DNA of 64,000 bases from Nocardioides sp. L-11A (GCA_029961745.1 CP124680.1:3720001-3784000), one strand, 5' to 3'; numbered from the stretch's first letter, positions 18,792 through 27,648 are shown. The notes: generated from the sequence alone by a model not told the origin. Numbers and translations are program-made.

Positions 18792-19960
18792 CGCGGGGTC
18801 TCCTGATCGTTCTGAGAGGTGCTCAGCATCTGTCGTATGTCGTCGTTGTGCTCCCCCAGGCGGGGCGGGGCGCCGTAGCTGCTCACCGGCGTGGCCGAGA
18901 GCCTGATCGGGCTGCGGACCTGCGGCGACGCGCCGTCCCCGAGGTCGACGGTCGGGTCGAGTCCGAGCCGCGCGGCGAGCTCGAATCCGTCGGCGACGGT
19001 GCCGACCCTGCCCACCGGCAGCCCCACCGCGGAGAGCCGCGCGACCCAGCTGTCGACGGTGTCGGCGGCGAGGGCCTCCTCGAGCTGGGCGACGAGGGCG
19101 TCGCGGTGGGCGACCCGGTCGGCGTTGGTGGCGAAGCGGGCGTCGACCGCGAGTCCCGGCCGGCCGACCTCGGCGGCCAGCCGGGCGAACTGCCCGTCGT
19201 TGCCGCAGCAGAGCGCGACCTGGCCGTCCTTCGCGCGCAGCGCCTCGTAGGGCGCGATCGACGGGTGCCGGTTGCCCATCGCGGCTGGGGCCTGCCCCGT
19301 GGCGAGATAGGACGACGCCTGGTTGGCGAGCGAGCCGAGCAGGCTGGAGAGCAGGTTGACCTCCACCCGTTGGCCGCGACCGCCCCGCTGCTCGCGGGCC
19401 CGCAGCGCCGCGAGGATGCCGACGACGGCGTCCTTCGAGGTGAGGACGTCGACCAGCGCGACGCCCACCTTCATCGGCTCCTCCGGCCGGCCGGTGATGC
19501 TCATCAGGCCACCGACGGCCTGGACGAGGAAGTCGTAGCCCGCCAGCGCGGCCCCCTCGCCGCTGCCGAAGCCGGTGACCGAGGCGTAGACGACGCCGGG
19601 GTTGCGTGCCGCGACCGCGTCGTACCCGAGCCCATGGCGGTCGAGTGCGCCGGTCCTGAAGTTCTCGACGAGGACGTCGCACCGCGCGGCGAGCTCCTGG
19701 GCCACCGCCCGGTCGGCGGGGTCCGCGAGGTCGAGCTCGATCGACTTCTTCGAGCGGTTGGCGGACTCGAAGTAGGAGCTGGAGGCATCCTCGGCCCCGG
19801 GCGCCCAGGGCGGACCCCAGTGCCGGGTGTCGTCCCCGACGCCCGGGCGCTCGACCTTGATCACCTCGGCCCCGAGGTCGGCCAGCGTCGCGGCCGCGAG
19901 CGGACCGGCGAGGACCCGGCTGAAGTCGGCGACCAGGACGCCGTCGAGGGGAAGGGTCAC
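18788..19960 (-). CDS. class III (CaiB/BaiF) CoA-transferase, probable glutarate CoA-transferase
   Basis: Transfers CoA between acyl-CoA and a free acid. The 390-residue protein shows the class III pattern: LDGVLVADFSRVLAGPLAAATLADLGAEVIKVE at the N terminus (key segments GVLVADFSRVLAGP and GAEVIKVE), VENFRTG, and the acyl-aspartyl catalytic Asp expected in VALVDVLTSKDA. The initiation codon is GTG 19960, forced by its GTGA overlap with the aldehyde dehydrogenase stop. Being directly followed by glutaryl-CoA dehydrogenase (ATGA) suggests the succinyl-CoA:glutarate CoA-transferase role known for SUGCT-type enzymes. The substrate is inferred from operon order only. Confidence 0.87.
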   Translation of the reverse strand: MTLPLDGVLVADFSRVLAGPLAAATLADLGAEVIKVERPGVGDDTRHWGPPWAPGAEDASSSYFESANRSKKSIELDLADPADRAVAQELAARCDVLVENFRTGALDRHGLGYDAVAARNPGVVYASVTGFGSGEGAALAGYDFLVQAVGGLMSITGRPEEPMKVGVALVDVLTSKDAVVGILAALRAREQRGGRGQRVEVNLLSSLLGSLANQASSYLATGQAPAAMGNRHPSIAPYEALRAKDGQVALCCGNDGQFARLAAEVGRPGLAVDARFATNADRVAHRDALVAQLEEALAADTVDSWVARLSAVGLPVGRVGTVADGFELAARLGLDPTVDLGDGASPQVRSPIRLSATPVSSYGAPPRLGEHNDDIRQMLSTSQNDQETPR

Positions 19961-21441
19961 GACAGCACGCCGTTCAGCCGCCGCGGCAGCCTCCACGGGT
20001 TCGCCGCCCGCGCCTCGGGCGGCAGCCAGGAGTCGTGGGCGGACTGGTAGGCCACGGGACGCACGAACCGATTCAACCCGTGGGCGCCGACCGACGTCGC
20101 GGCGGGGGCGGAGGTCGCGGGCCACGGGCCGCCGTGCTGCTGGGCCCAGGTGAACGCGACACCCGTCGGCCACTCGTCGACGGCCACCCGGCCGACCTTG
20201 CCGCTGAGCAGGGCGATCGTGTCCGCTGCCTGCGGGTCGTCGGCTGCGCCGGTGAAGACGCTGGCGGCGAGCGAGGACTGGAGGCGGCCGACGAGCTCGG
20301 CGAGCTGCTCCGCGTCGTCGTACTCGACGACGAGGGCGACGGCACCGAAGGTCTCCTCCAGCAGGCGGCTGCCGGGGACCAGTGCCTCAGCGGACGCGGT
20401 CAGCACCGCCGCCGGTGCGGCCCAGCCGGGCTCGCTCGCGGGCACCTCGCCCACGACCTCGGCGCCGGCGGCGACCATCGCGTCGATCCCGGCGGTGACG
20501 CCGGCCGCGATGGCCTCGGTCAGCATGACCGGGGCCGGCCCCGCCTCGTGCAGGGCGCGCGCGACCGCGGCGGCGGCACCGCTGCCCGCCGGTGCGAGGA
20601 GCAGGCCGGGCTTGGTGCAGAACTGTCCGCTGCCGAGCGTGAACGACCCGACCAGCCCCCGGGCGACCGTGTCCATGTCGCGGGCGCCTGCAGCGGTCAC
20701 CACGACCGGGTTGACCGTCCCCATCTCGGCATAGACCGGGATGACCACGTCGCGCTCGTTGGCGATCCGCCACAGGGCGAGGCCCCCGGCCTGGGAGCCG
20801 GTGAAGGCGACGGCGGTGATCTCGGGGGCCTGGACCAGGTCGACGCCGACCTGATGTCCCGAGACGACGGCGAAGGTCCCGGTCGGCGCCCCGGCGTCTG
20901 CCAACGCCTGCCGGGCGATCTCCGCCTGGCGCAGCGACAGCCCGGCATGGGCCGGATGCGCCTTCGCGACCACCGGGCACCCGGCCGCGAGCGCGGCGCC
21001 GGTGTCGTTGCCCAGGATGCTGAACGCGAACGGGAAGTTGCTGGCGCCGAACACCGCGACCGGTCCGAGCGGCCGGTGGACCCGGACCAGCCCGGGGGTC
21101 GTGGCCGTCGCCTCGTCGACGGTGACGCCGAGGTAGGAGCCCTCGGCGGCCACCTCGCCGTAGAACCGGAGCTGCCCGGCCGCGCGGGTCACCTCACCGG
21201 CGAGCCGCTCCAGGCCCAACGCGGTCTCCCGGTCGGCCAGGCGGGCGAGCTCGTCGCGGTGCGACTCGAGCGCGTCGGCCACCGCAACCAGCCAGCGACG
21301 GCGCTCGGCGGGGCTGGTCGCGGCCAGGACCGGCGCCGCGGCCGCGGCGGCGCCGACGACCCGGCGCAGCTCGTCGGGCGTGGTGTCGGCGACGGTGGCG
21401 ACGACGCCGCCGGTGCGGGGGTCGTAGGACGCCGTGCTCAT
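19957..21441 (-). CDS. NADP-type aldehyde dehydrogenase, probable glutarate/ketoglutarate semialdehyde dehydrogenase
   Basis: Oxidises a semialdehyde to the dicarboxylate. Its 494 residues contain the cofactor segment VFGASNFPFAFSILGNDT, the VVAKAHPAHAG motif characteristic of the alpha-ketoglutaric-semialdehyde dehydrogenase subfamily, the general base Glu in VYAEMGTVNPVVV and the nucleophile Cys in GSGQFCTKPG (about residue 287). That subfamily also accepts glutaric semialdehyde. Position between a 5-aminovalerate/GABA-type transaminase and a CoA-transferase favours glutaric semialdehyde. The start ATG overlaps the transaminase stop (ATGA). A frame open far upstream over the transaminase is a GC artefact. 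Confidence 0.9.
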   Translation of the reverse strand: MSTASYDPRTGGVVATVADTTPDELRRVVGAAAAAAPVLAATSPAERRRWLVAVADALESHRDELARLADRETALGLERLAGEVTRAAGQLRFYGEVAAEGSYLGVTVDEATATTPGLVRVHRPLGPVAVFGASNFPFAFSILGNDTGAALAAGCPVVAKAHPAHAGLSLRQAEIARQALADAGAPTGTFAVVSGHQVGVDLVQAPEITAVAFTGSQAGGLALWRIANERDVVIPVYAEMGTVNPVVVTAAGARDMDTVARGLVGSFTLGSGQFCTKPGLLLAPAGSGAAAAVARALHEAGPAPVMLTEAIAAGVTAGIDAMVAAGAEVVGEVPASEPGWAAPAAVLTASAEALVPGSRLLEETFGAVALVVEYDDAEQLAELVGRLQSSLAASVFTGAADDPQAADTIALLSGKVGRVAVDEWPTGVAFTWAQQHGGPWPATSAPAATSVGAHGLNRFVRPVAYQSAHDSWLPPEARAANPWRLPRRLNGVLS

Positions 21442-22781
21442 CGGGCGCTTCCCACGGCGGCGACGAGCACGTCGATGGCCTCGTCCAGCAGGTCCATCGG
21501 GATGACCAGCGGGGGCAGCAGGCGGATGACGTTGCCGAAGGTCCCGCACAGCAGGGTCAGCACACCCTCCTGGTGGCAGTGCTCGACCACCGCCCGGGCG
21601 ATCTCCGGCGCCGGCTCGGACGTCCCGGGCCGGACGAACTCCAGCGCCAGCATCGCGCCCCGGCCACGCACCTCGCCGACGACCGAGCCGGGGGTGACCA
21701 GCTCCTCGAGGCGCGGACGCACCCGCTGCTCGATCTCCCGGGCCCGTGCGACCAGGCCCTCCGACTCGATCGCCTCCAGCGCGCCGAGCGCGGCGGCGCA
21801 GGCGACCGGGTTGCCGGCGTACGTGCCGCCGAGGCCCCCGGCCGGGACTGCGTCCATGATCTCGGCCCGGCCGGTGACCGCGGCCAGCGGCATGCCGCCG
21901 GCGAGCGCCTTGGCCGTCGTGATCAGGTCCGGTACGACGCCCTCGTGCTCGCACGCGAACAGGGCTCCGGTGCGGGCCAGTCCGGTCTGGATCTCGTCGG
22001 CGACGAACACGATGCCGTGCTCGGCGGCGAACTCCTGGACCGCCCGCAGGTAGCCCGGCGGCGGGACGATGAAGCCGCCCTCGCCCTGGATGGGCTCGGC
22101 GACGATGGCGGCGACATTGGCCGCTCCGATCTGGGTGGTGACGATCTCCTCGAGCGCGGCGAAGGCCTCCGCCGCGGCGTTCTCCGGGCCTGTCGGCCAG
22201 CGGTAGGGGTACGGCGAGGGCACCCGGTAGACCTCCGGGGCGAACGGGCCGAAGCCCTGCTTGTAGGGGACGTTCTTCGCCGTCATCGACATCGTGAGCA
22301 GGGTCCGCCCGTGGTAGGCGTGACCGAGCACCACGACGGCGGAGCGGCCGGTGGCGGTGCGCGCGATCTTGATCGCGTTCTCGACCGCCTCCGAGCCGGT
22401 GCTGAACAGCGCGGTCTTCTTCGGGTGGTCGCCGGGCGTCAGCCGGTTCAGGGCGGCGGCGACCTCGACGAAGCCGTCGTACTCGGTGACCAGGAAGCAG
22501 GTGTGCGTGAACCGCTCCGCCTGCTCCGCGATCCGGCGGGTGACCGCGGGGTGGGCCGCGCCGACGCTCGTCACGGCGATCCCGGAGGCCAGGTCGATGA
22601 TGTGGTTGCCGTCGATGTCGACGAGGATGCCGCCGCCGGCCCGGTCGATGAAGACCGGCATCGTGGTGCCGAGACCGTGGGCGAGCTCGGCGGCGCGCCG
22701 CGCCTGCCGCTCCACCGACCGCGGCCCGGGAAGGGCTGTGGCCAGGATCCGGCGCTGCTCCGGCAACGTCGTGGGGGTCAT
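21438..22781 (-). CDS. GabT/DavT-type omega-aminotransferase
   Basis: Class III PLP aminotransferase, 447 residues, of the 4-aminobutyrate / 5-aminovalerate transaminase group. It shows FSTGSEAVENAIKIAR, LGHAYHGRTLLTMSMT, the Asp in FVADEIQTGLART, and the PLP lysine in ITTAKALAGGMPLAAV (about residue 285). GGAGG stands ten bases before ATG 22781. As first gene of the operon it would convert 5-aminovalerate (or GABA) plus 2-oxoglutarate to the semialdehyde used by the next gene. Because the pathway ends at glutaryl-CoA dehydrogenase, the five-carbon substrate is the better guess, consistent with lysine breakdown. GABA use cannot be excluded. Confidence 0.9.
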   Translation of the reverse strand: MTPTTLPEQRRILATALPGPRSVERQARRAAELAHGLGTTMPVFIDRAGGGILVDIDGNHIIDLASGIAVTSVGAAHPAVTRRIAEQAERFTHTCFLVTEYDGFVEVAAALNRLTPGDHPKKTALFSTGSEAVENAIKIARTATGRSAVVVLGHAYHGRTLLTMSMTAKNVPYKQGFGPFAPEVYRVPSPYPYRWPTGPENAAAEAFAALEEIVTTQIGAANVAAIVAEPIQGEGGFIVPPPGYLRAVQEFAAEHGIVFVADEIQTGLARTGALFACEHEGVVPDLITTAKALAGGMPLAAVTGRAEIMDAVPAGGLGGTYAGNPVACAAALGALEAIESEGLVARAREIEQRVRPRLEELVTPGSVVGEVRGRGAMLALEFVRPGTSEPAPEIARAVVEHCHQEGVLTLLCGTFGNVIRLLPPLVIPMDLLDEAIDVLVAAVGSAR

Positions 22782-22855
22782 GGGGGTGTCCTCCGTCGGG
22801 GGGGTGCTCCTGCCTGATGGCACGACCGTAGGGAGGACGCGGCGTGGCGTCTTTG

Positions 22856-22888
22856 GACGATCCGGACAATTTCTCCGCCCGAATCGTC
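22856..22888. promoter_or_regulatory. candidate PucR operator upstream of the transaminase operon
   Basis: In the 129-base gap between pucR and the transaminase gene, GACGAT (22856-22861) is repeated inversely as ATCGTC (22883-22888) around an AT-richer centre. The site lies about 75-105 bases upstream of the operon start. Position and symmetry are the only evidence. Confidence 0.3.
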
Positions 22889-22910
22889 AGATCGCTCAGC
22901 CGCCGGGCCG

Positions 22911-24359
22911 TCAGCCGATGCCGCGATCCCGCAGCGCCAGCCATGCCTCGGCCGCGACGTCCGGGTCGTCGAGGTCGAGCCCGAGCTCCTCCATCGCCCG
23001 CCCCACCCGGTAGCGCAGCGTGTTGCGGTGCAGGCCGAGCGCCGTCGACGCCGCCTCCCACTGGCCGCGGTGGCGCAGATAGGCCACGAGCGCCGCCCGC
23101 AGGTCGACGCCCGCGGTCGCGACGAACCCGTCCACGGCGCGGATCACCTCCTGCCGGGTGCCGCGCCGGGGCGCGATCGTCGCTCCGGGCTCCCCTGCCG
23201 CCGACTCCCGCTGGAGCCGGGCCCGGACCCTCCCGACGGCGGCGAGGGAGACGAGGTCGGAGAGGACGACCGAAGCGGTCGGGTCGACCAGACGCCGGCG
23301 CAGGTCGTCGAGCGTCCCGTGATCGTCGGGCAGCAGGAACCACGCCGTCGTCCGGTCGACGGCCACCGCCAGGGCGGCGGGACACCACCGTTCGACAGCC
23401 TGGACGAAGAGCTCGCTGTCGCGTCCCCGCACGACCAGCACCGCCGCCTCCCCCGTCGGTGACGGGCACCCGCTCGCCGCCGCGAGCCGGCGCGCGGCGT
23501 CGACCATGCCGAGATCGACCAGGACGGCGACGCACCGCCGGGTCGCTCCCCGCGCCGACTCGACCTGCCGCCGTCGTACCGCGTCGAGGCTGAGCAGGGT
23601 CGCGGCCGTCAGCACCACCCGCCGCCGGGCCGCGTCGAGCTGGCGCGCCGAGCCCGCGGCCAGGTAGCCGACGACCTGGTCGCCGACCGCCAACGGGAAG
23701 ACGACGGCGACGTCGTCGCCCACCGGGAACGCCGCCGAGGAGTGGATCCCGGCCACGCCGAGGCGCGCGACCTCCTCCTGGAGACCCCGGAGCTCGGCGT
23801 CGAGCGCCGGCGGGTGGGTCAGATCGACCGAGCCGTCGGGGTGGAGCAGCACGGCCCAGCCCGGCAGCCACCGGGCCAGGCAGCCGAGCACCGATCCCGC
23901 GGGATCCGGCGCGACCGCCGCCTCCACCAACGCCCGGTGCGCGGCGACGACGTCGTTGAGCCGCTGCTCGGTCGAGCGGGACTGCGCGGTCCAGTAGGCC
24001 CGCGTCACGGTCAGGAAGGGGGTCGCGGGCGGCACCAGGAGCAGGGGCAGGCCGGCCGCCCGGCAGGCCGTGACCAGTGCCTCCGGCGGCTCCTGGTGGA
24101 CCGGACCGAGCCCCAGCGCGAGCGCGCTGACGCCGGCCCCCCGCACCCGGTCGACGTACGCCGCGCAGCCCGCCTCGTCCACCGGGAGCGCCAGGCCGGT
24201 GGTCAGCAGCAGCTCTCCCCCGCTCAGGTACGCCTCGGGCTCCGTCAGCTCGCTGATGTGGACCGCGGTGACCTCGGTGCGGGGCACGTCGAAGCCCGCT
24301 GCGGGCACCAGGTGGTGCCCGAGGCCGGAGCACAGGGACGCGACGGTCGGTGCGGTCAC
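22911..24359 (-). CDS. PucR-family transcriptional regulator
   Basis: An activator-type regulator with an N-terminal purine-catabolism PucR domain (about residues 5-125; VASLCSGLGHHLVPAAG, ISELTEPEAYLSGGELLLTTGLALP split by a few residues) and a C-terminal PucR helix-turn-helix (last 60 residues, AALVAYLRHRGQWEAASTAL and LHRNTLRYRV). GTG 24359 gives 482 residues and leaves 13 bases after the M20-like gene; GTG 24428 would overlap that gene by 56 bases. Its position between the aromatic cluster and the glutarate operon on the same strand makes it a candidate regulator of either; distance favours the glutarate operon. Confidence 0.87.
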   Translation of the reverse strand: MTAPTVASLCSGLGHHLVPAAGFDVPRTEVTAVHISELTEPEAYLSGGELLLTTGLALPVDEAGCAAYVDRVRGAGVSALALGLGPVHQEPPEALVTACRAAGLPLLLVPPATPFLTVTRAYWTAQSRSTEQRLNDVVAAHRALVEAAVAPDPAGSVLGCLARWLPGWAVLLHPDGSVDLTHPPALDAELRGLQEEVARLGVAGIHSSAAFPVGDDVAVVFPLAVGDQVVGYLAAGSARQLDAARRRVVLTAATLLSLDAVRRRQVESARGATRRCVAVLVDLGMVDAARRLAAASGCPSPTGEAAVLVVRGRDSELFVQAVERWCPAALAVAVDRTTAWFLLPDDHGTLDDLRRRLVDPTASVVLSDLVSLAAVGRVRARLQRESAAGEPGATIAPRRGTRQEVIRAVDGFVATAGVDLRAALVAYLRHRGQWEAASTALGLHRNTLRYRVGRAMEELGLDLDDPDVAAEAWLALRDRGIG

Positions 24360-24372
24360 CCGACCCAGGGTG

Positions 24373-25713
24373 TCACTGCCGGGCAGCCGGTGCGCGGGCG
24401 GGACCGTCGGGGGCCCCGGCACCACCACCCGGAGCCGACCGCTGCAGGAGGAGCACGGTGCGCACCAGGACCTCCACGAGGCGTCGTGCCTCGCGCAGGT
24501 CGACGAGGTTCATGCCCCGGGTGAAGTCGGGTGGCCTGCCGTCCGGTCCGACGGCGACCTTGGGCATCCCCACCCGGGCGGTCGGCAGGCCGCGCAGGCG
24601 CAGGATGTTGGCGTCCGTCGCGCCGCTGTTGCCGGTGGCCGGCCGGTGCGTCTCCCCGGCCACCGCCTCCCATGCCGCGATCGTCGCCCGCACGACGTCC
24701 GCGCCCGGGGCGGTGCGGCTCGCGGGGACGGCGGCCACCTGGGTGACGGTCAGGCTCGTGTCGAGCTCGCGACCGACCCCGTCGAGGAAGGTTCGGACCG
24801 CGCGCGTGACCGTGGCCGGGGTCTGCTCGGGCGTGAGCCGTACGTCGAGCCGCAGCCGCACCTCGGCCGGGGTCGCGGCGGCGAGGTGGTCGAGTCCGCC
24901 GCGCACCGAGGAGACGATGCCCTGGGGGCGCAGGGTGCCGGTCTCGTGGCGCTCCGCGTACTCCTCGAACCAGCGCTCCAACCGGATCGCCACCTCGCCG
25001 GCGAGCGCCACGGCGTTGCGGTACGGCAGCCGATGCCGGCTGCCGACGTAGGTGTGGATGCCCGGCACCACGACGTCGAGCCAGACCAGGCCGACCTCCT
25101 CGTGCGAGACCTGCCAGCCGGGCTTGGCGATCACCGCGTGGTCGGTGGTGAAGCCGCGCTCCACGAGGAAGGTCGCGCCCACGCCGTGGCCGGTGTTCGA
25201 CCGACCAGCGCGGTCGTCGTGGGCGAAGGCGGGCATGCCGCCCGCACCGAAGCCGGCCACCACGTCGCCGGCCAGCTCGACGCCCGCGGCCGCGAGGGCC
25301 TCGACCGCGACCAGCACGCAGGCCGCATGGCCCTTGGGATTGCCGGCCCCCAACCCCTCGACCAGATCGCCGTGCACGGTGGCCCGCGGCAGCATGTCCG
25401 GGGTGAGCAGGGCCGCCGCCCCCGGCACGTCGTACGCCGAGTCCCCGGTCGTGAAGGTGTCGATCGGCGCGTAGAGCAGCACCGACGGGCCCTTGCCGCC
25501 CGCCAGCACGCCGACGGCGTTCGACTGCCGCCCGTCGATGCGCTGCTCGACGGCGCGGAGGCCGGCGGTGCCCATCCGGTCGACCAGCCAGCGGGCCAGG
25601 ACGCCCTCACCCCCCGTCGGGCTGGCGATGTCGACGACGCCCGCCACCGCGCCGAGCAGCCGGTCCCGGGACACGTGTCCCAGGACCGCGGCCACCTCGC
25701 GCTCGATGCTCAT
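24373..25713 (-). CDS. M20-family peptidase-fold protein with degenerate metal site
   Basis: 446 residues with the layout of M20 amidohydrolases: catalytic domain about 1-200 and 330-430, dimerisation domain about 200-325. The usual zinc ligands are not found. The first ligand motif (His-x-Asp) reads LLYAPIDTF, the bridging Asp motif reads GAGNPKGHAA (Asn-Pro instead of Asp-Met/Asn), the Glu-Glu pair is replaced by GFGAGGMPAF, and the last His motif reads PPDFTRGMNLVDL. The fold-defining LVEGLGAGNPKGH, GATDANILRLRG and TARVGMP segments persist. It may be a non-hydrolytic relative or use other ligands. The start overlaps the alpha/beta hydrolase stop (ATGA), so it belongs to the aromatic operon. 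Confidence 0.75.
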   Translation of the reverse strand: MSIEREVAAVLGHVSRDRLLGAVAGVVDIASPTGGEGVLARWLVDRMGTAGLRAVEQRIDGRQSNAVGVLAGGKGPSVLLYAPIDTFTTGDSAYDVPGAAALLTPDMLPRATVHGDLVEGLGAGNPKGHAACVLVAVEALAAAGVELAGDVVAGFGAGGMPAFAHDDRAGRSNTGHGVGATFLVERGFTTDHAVIAKPGWQVSHEEVGLVWLDVVVPGIHTYVGSRHRLPYRNAVALAGEVAIRLERWFEEYAERHETGTLRPQGIVSSVRGGLDHLAAATPAEVRLRLDVRLTPEQTPATVTRAVRTFLDGVGRELDTSLTVTQVAAVPASRTAPGADVVRATIAAWEAVAGETHRPATGNSGATDANILRLRGLPTARVGMPKVAVGPDGRPPDFTRGMNLVDLREARRLVEVLVRTVLLLQRSAPGGGAGAPDGPARAPAARQ

Positions 25714-26573
25714 CCCACCGGGTGCTTGGCCAGGAACGCCAGGCTGATCGGGTTGTAGCGCTCGGCCTGCTCGTGCTGCGGCCAGTGCCCGCAGTCGTCG
25801 AGGAGGACCAGCTCGGAGCCGGGGATGTGGGCGTGCATCGCCGCCGCCTCCGGAACCTCGCCGAAGGGGTTGTCCCGCCCCCAGACGATGAGCGTCGGCA
25901 CGGTGATCTCCGCCAGGTCCTCAGGACGCAGGATGTTGCGCAACCGCGTGTCGAGGTCCTGCAGGCACAACAGGTTGTCGAGGTTCGCGGCGAACTCGGG
26001 CCGGTGGTAGATCAGGTGCCGGATCGCGACCAGCTCCTCGGTCGCGTCGGCCGGGTCGGCCATGAGCAGCCGCATCCGCCTCCGGGTGAGCTCGATGTCG
26101 TCGGTCTCGACGGCGAGCCGGGTGCTGGTGCGGATCCGCTCCATCACCTCGGGGTTGGCGACGGTGCCGCCGGCGCACAACAGTTGGATCGAGGCGACCC
26201 GGCCCGGGTCGTCGATCGCGAGCCGTCCGGACACCCACCCGCCCAACGACTCCCCCACCAGGTGGGCCCTCTCGATGCCCTGCGCGTCCAGGTAGGCGAG
26301 CAGGTGGTCGCGGTAGCGCGGGATCTCGTAGGGGACGTCCGGCCTGCCGGTGAAGCCGTGCCCCAGCATGTCGATCGCGTGGCAGCGGTAGCTCTCGGCG
26401 TGCGCCGGGATGGTGCGCGCGAACGCCTCGAGGTGACCGGAGGTGCCGTGCAGGAAGATCACGTGCTCGTCCCCGCTACCGGCCTGCAGGGCACGGGTCG
26501 GTACGCCGCCGGCGTCGACGGTCGTCATCGTGAAGTCGGTGCCGGCGAGCTCGGTCCAGATGGTGGTGGTCAT
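25710..26573 (-). CDS. alpha/beta hydrolase, meta-cleavage-product hydrolase type (copy 1)
   Basis: 287-residue alpha/beta hydrolase fold enzyme. The oxyanion segment is VIFLHGTSGHLEAF, the nucleophile Ser is in LVGESLGGWVSG (about residue 112), the acid Asp in IVWGRDNPFGEV and the His in DDCGHWPQHEQAE (about 266). The CGHWxQxEQ ending and overall length resemble MhpC/BphD-type C-C bond hydrolases that split ring-fission products. It lies between a 48-residue membrane protein gene and the M20-like gene, downstream of an extradiol dioxygenase, which supports that role. A second hydrolase in the same operon suggests two successive or alternative cleavage products. Confidence 0.85.
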   Translation of the reverse strand: MTTTIWTELAGTDFTMTTVDAGGVPTRALQAGSGDEHVIFLHGTSGHLEAFARTIPAHAESYRCHAIDMLGHGFTGRPDVPYEIPRYRDHLLAYLDAQGIERAHLVGESLGGWVSGRLAIDDPGRVASIQLLCAGGTVANPEVMERIRTSTRLAVETDDIELTRRRMRLLMADPADATEELVAIRHLIYHRPEFAANLDNLLCLQDLDTRLRNILRPEDLAEITVPTLIVWGRDNPFGEVPEAAAMHAHIPGSELVLLDDCGHWPQHEQAERYNPISLAFLAKHPVG

Positions 26574-26609
26574 GGTGGTCTCTCTGTCGGGTGCCGGGTC
26601 TCGGCGAGG

Positions 26610-26756
26610 TCAGGGCTGGTTGATCCGGGTGACCCGGGTGTTGATCCTGGTGCTGATCGCGGGTAGCACCGTCTGATGCGACGCGAGCCTGCGGCTGGCC
26701 ACCCGTAGGCAGGCGAGTCCGGCGACGAGCGCGCCGAGTGCGAGGAACGGCTTCAT
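26610..26756 (-). CDS. small single-pass membrane protein (48 aa), hypothetical
   Basis: A short reading frame starting MKPFLALGALVAGLACLRVA, with one hydrophobic helix (residues about 4-20) followed by a basic, Arg/Thr-rich tail ending TRINQP. AAAGGA lies six bases before ATG 26756. It fills the otherwise empty gap between two alpha/beta hydrolase genes and starts 16 bases after the stop of the upstream one, as expected of an operon member. I do not recognise the family. A membrane anchor or small subunit for the pathway enzymes would fit but is speculation. Confidence 0.55.
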   Translation of the reverse strand: MKPFLALGALVAGLACLRVASRRLASHQTVLPAISTRINTRVTRINQP

Positions 26757-26772
26757 CGGGGGTCCTTTCGGC

Positions 26773-27648
26773 TCAGGGATGGTCGATCGCGCGCAGGAAG
26801 CCGTCGACGACGGCGTGATAGGCGCCCGGGCGCTCCTCCTGCAGGTGGTGCGAGACGTGGTCCATCACGTGCAGGCTGCCGCGCGGCACCATCCGGGCGA
26901 GCATCATCGGGTAGTCGGGGGTGAGGAAGGCGTCCTCGCGGCCCCACAGGAAGAGGGTGGGCGCCTCGACCCGGCCGAGCTCGGCAGTGAGGTCCTGCCA
27001 GTCGCCGCGCGGCGAGTCCGATCTCGCGGCGAGCGCGCGCTCGCCGGGGTCGAGGCTCTGCCGCCAGCGCAGCTCGACCGTCTCGTCCGGCAGCCGGGCG
27101 CCGTCGTACCACTCCAGGCGGGTGATCAGCGCGCGCATCTTCTCGCGGGTGGGCCCCTCGCCGCCGTAGTAGACGTCGCGGGCGTTGCGGCCGCGGTGCC
27201 CGTTCTCCGGCAGGGGCGCGAGGGGGCCGTAGAAGACCGGCATGCTGCCGGTGATCACGAGCGAACGGACCCGCTCCGGGTACGTCGCCGCGAGGCAGAG
27301 CGCGATCGTGCCGCCCCACGAGTTGCAGACGATGTCGGCACGGGGCATCTCCAGCTCGTCCAGCAGCGCGACCGTCTTCGCGGCGTGGAAGTCCCACATC
27401 GGCCCGGTGATCCGGCACTTCTCGGACCGGCCGTACTGGAGCAGGTCCGGGACGACGCAGCGGCGGTCGGCGGCGAACAGCGGGACGACGGGACCGAAGT
27501 CGCTCCAGCCGGTGCAGCCGGGGCCGCCGCCGTGCAGGAAGAGCGTGTCCGGGCCGGTGCCGGCCTCGACGTAGTGGAACCGCACGCCGTCCGCGTCGGC
27601 GTACCGGCTCTCGGGGCGGGGGCCGGCGGCGGGCGAGGTCGGGCTCAT
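26773..27648 (-). CDS. alpha/beta hydrolase, meta-cleavage-product hydrolase type (copy 2)
   Basis: 291 residues, alpha/beta hydrolase fold. The oxyanion loop is FLHGGGPGCTGWSDF, typical of BphD/CarC-type hydrolases, the nucleophile is in IVCNSWGGTIAL (about residue 109) and the acid Asp in LWGREDAFLTP. The His is expected in MDHVSHHLQEERP, where the usual CGHW is changed to VSHH. The ATG overlaps the stop of the LigB-type dioxygenase (ATGA), placing it immediately after ring cleavage in the operon. This makes it the stronger candidate for the primary C-C hydrolase of the pathway. Confidence 0.87.
   Translation of the reverse strand: MSPTSPAAGPRPESRYADADGVRFHYVEAGTGPDTLFLHGGGPGCTGWSDFGPVVPLFAADRRCVVPDLLQYGRSEKCRITGPMWDFHAAKTVALLDELEMPRADIVCNSWGGTIALCLAATYPERVRSLVITGSMPVFYGPLAPLPENGHRGRNARDVYYGGEGPTREKMRALITRLEWYDGARLPDETVELRWRQSLDPGERALAARSDSPRGDWQDLTAELGRVEAPTLFLWGREDAFLTPDYPMMLARMVPRGSLHVMDHVSHHLQEERPGAYHAVVDGFLRAIDHP

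Noticed and set aside
22782..24333. Upstream extension of the aldehyde dehydrogenase frame through the transaminase and pucR genes
   Set aside because: Low-complexity Arg/Gly/Pro translation; the real start is fixed by the ATGA overlap at 21438-21441.
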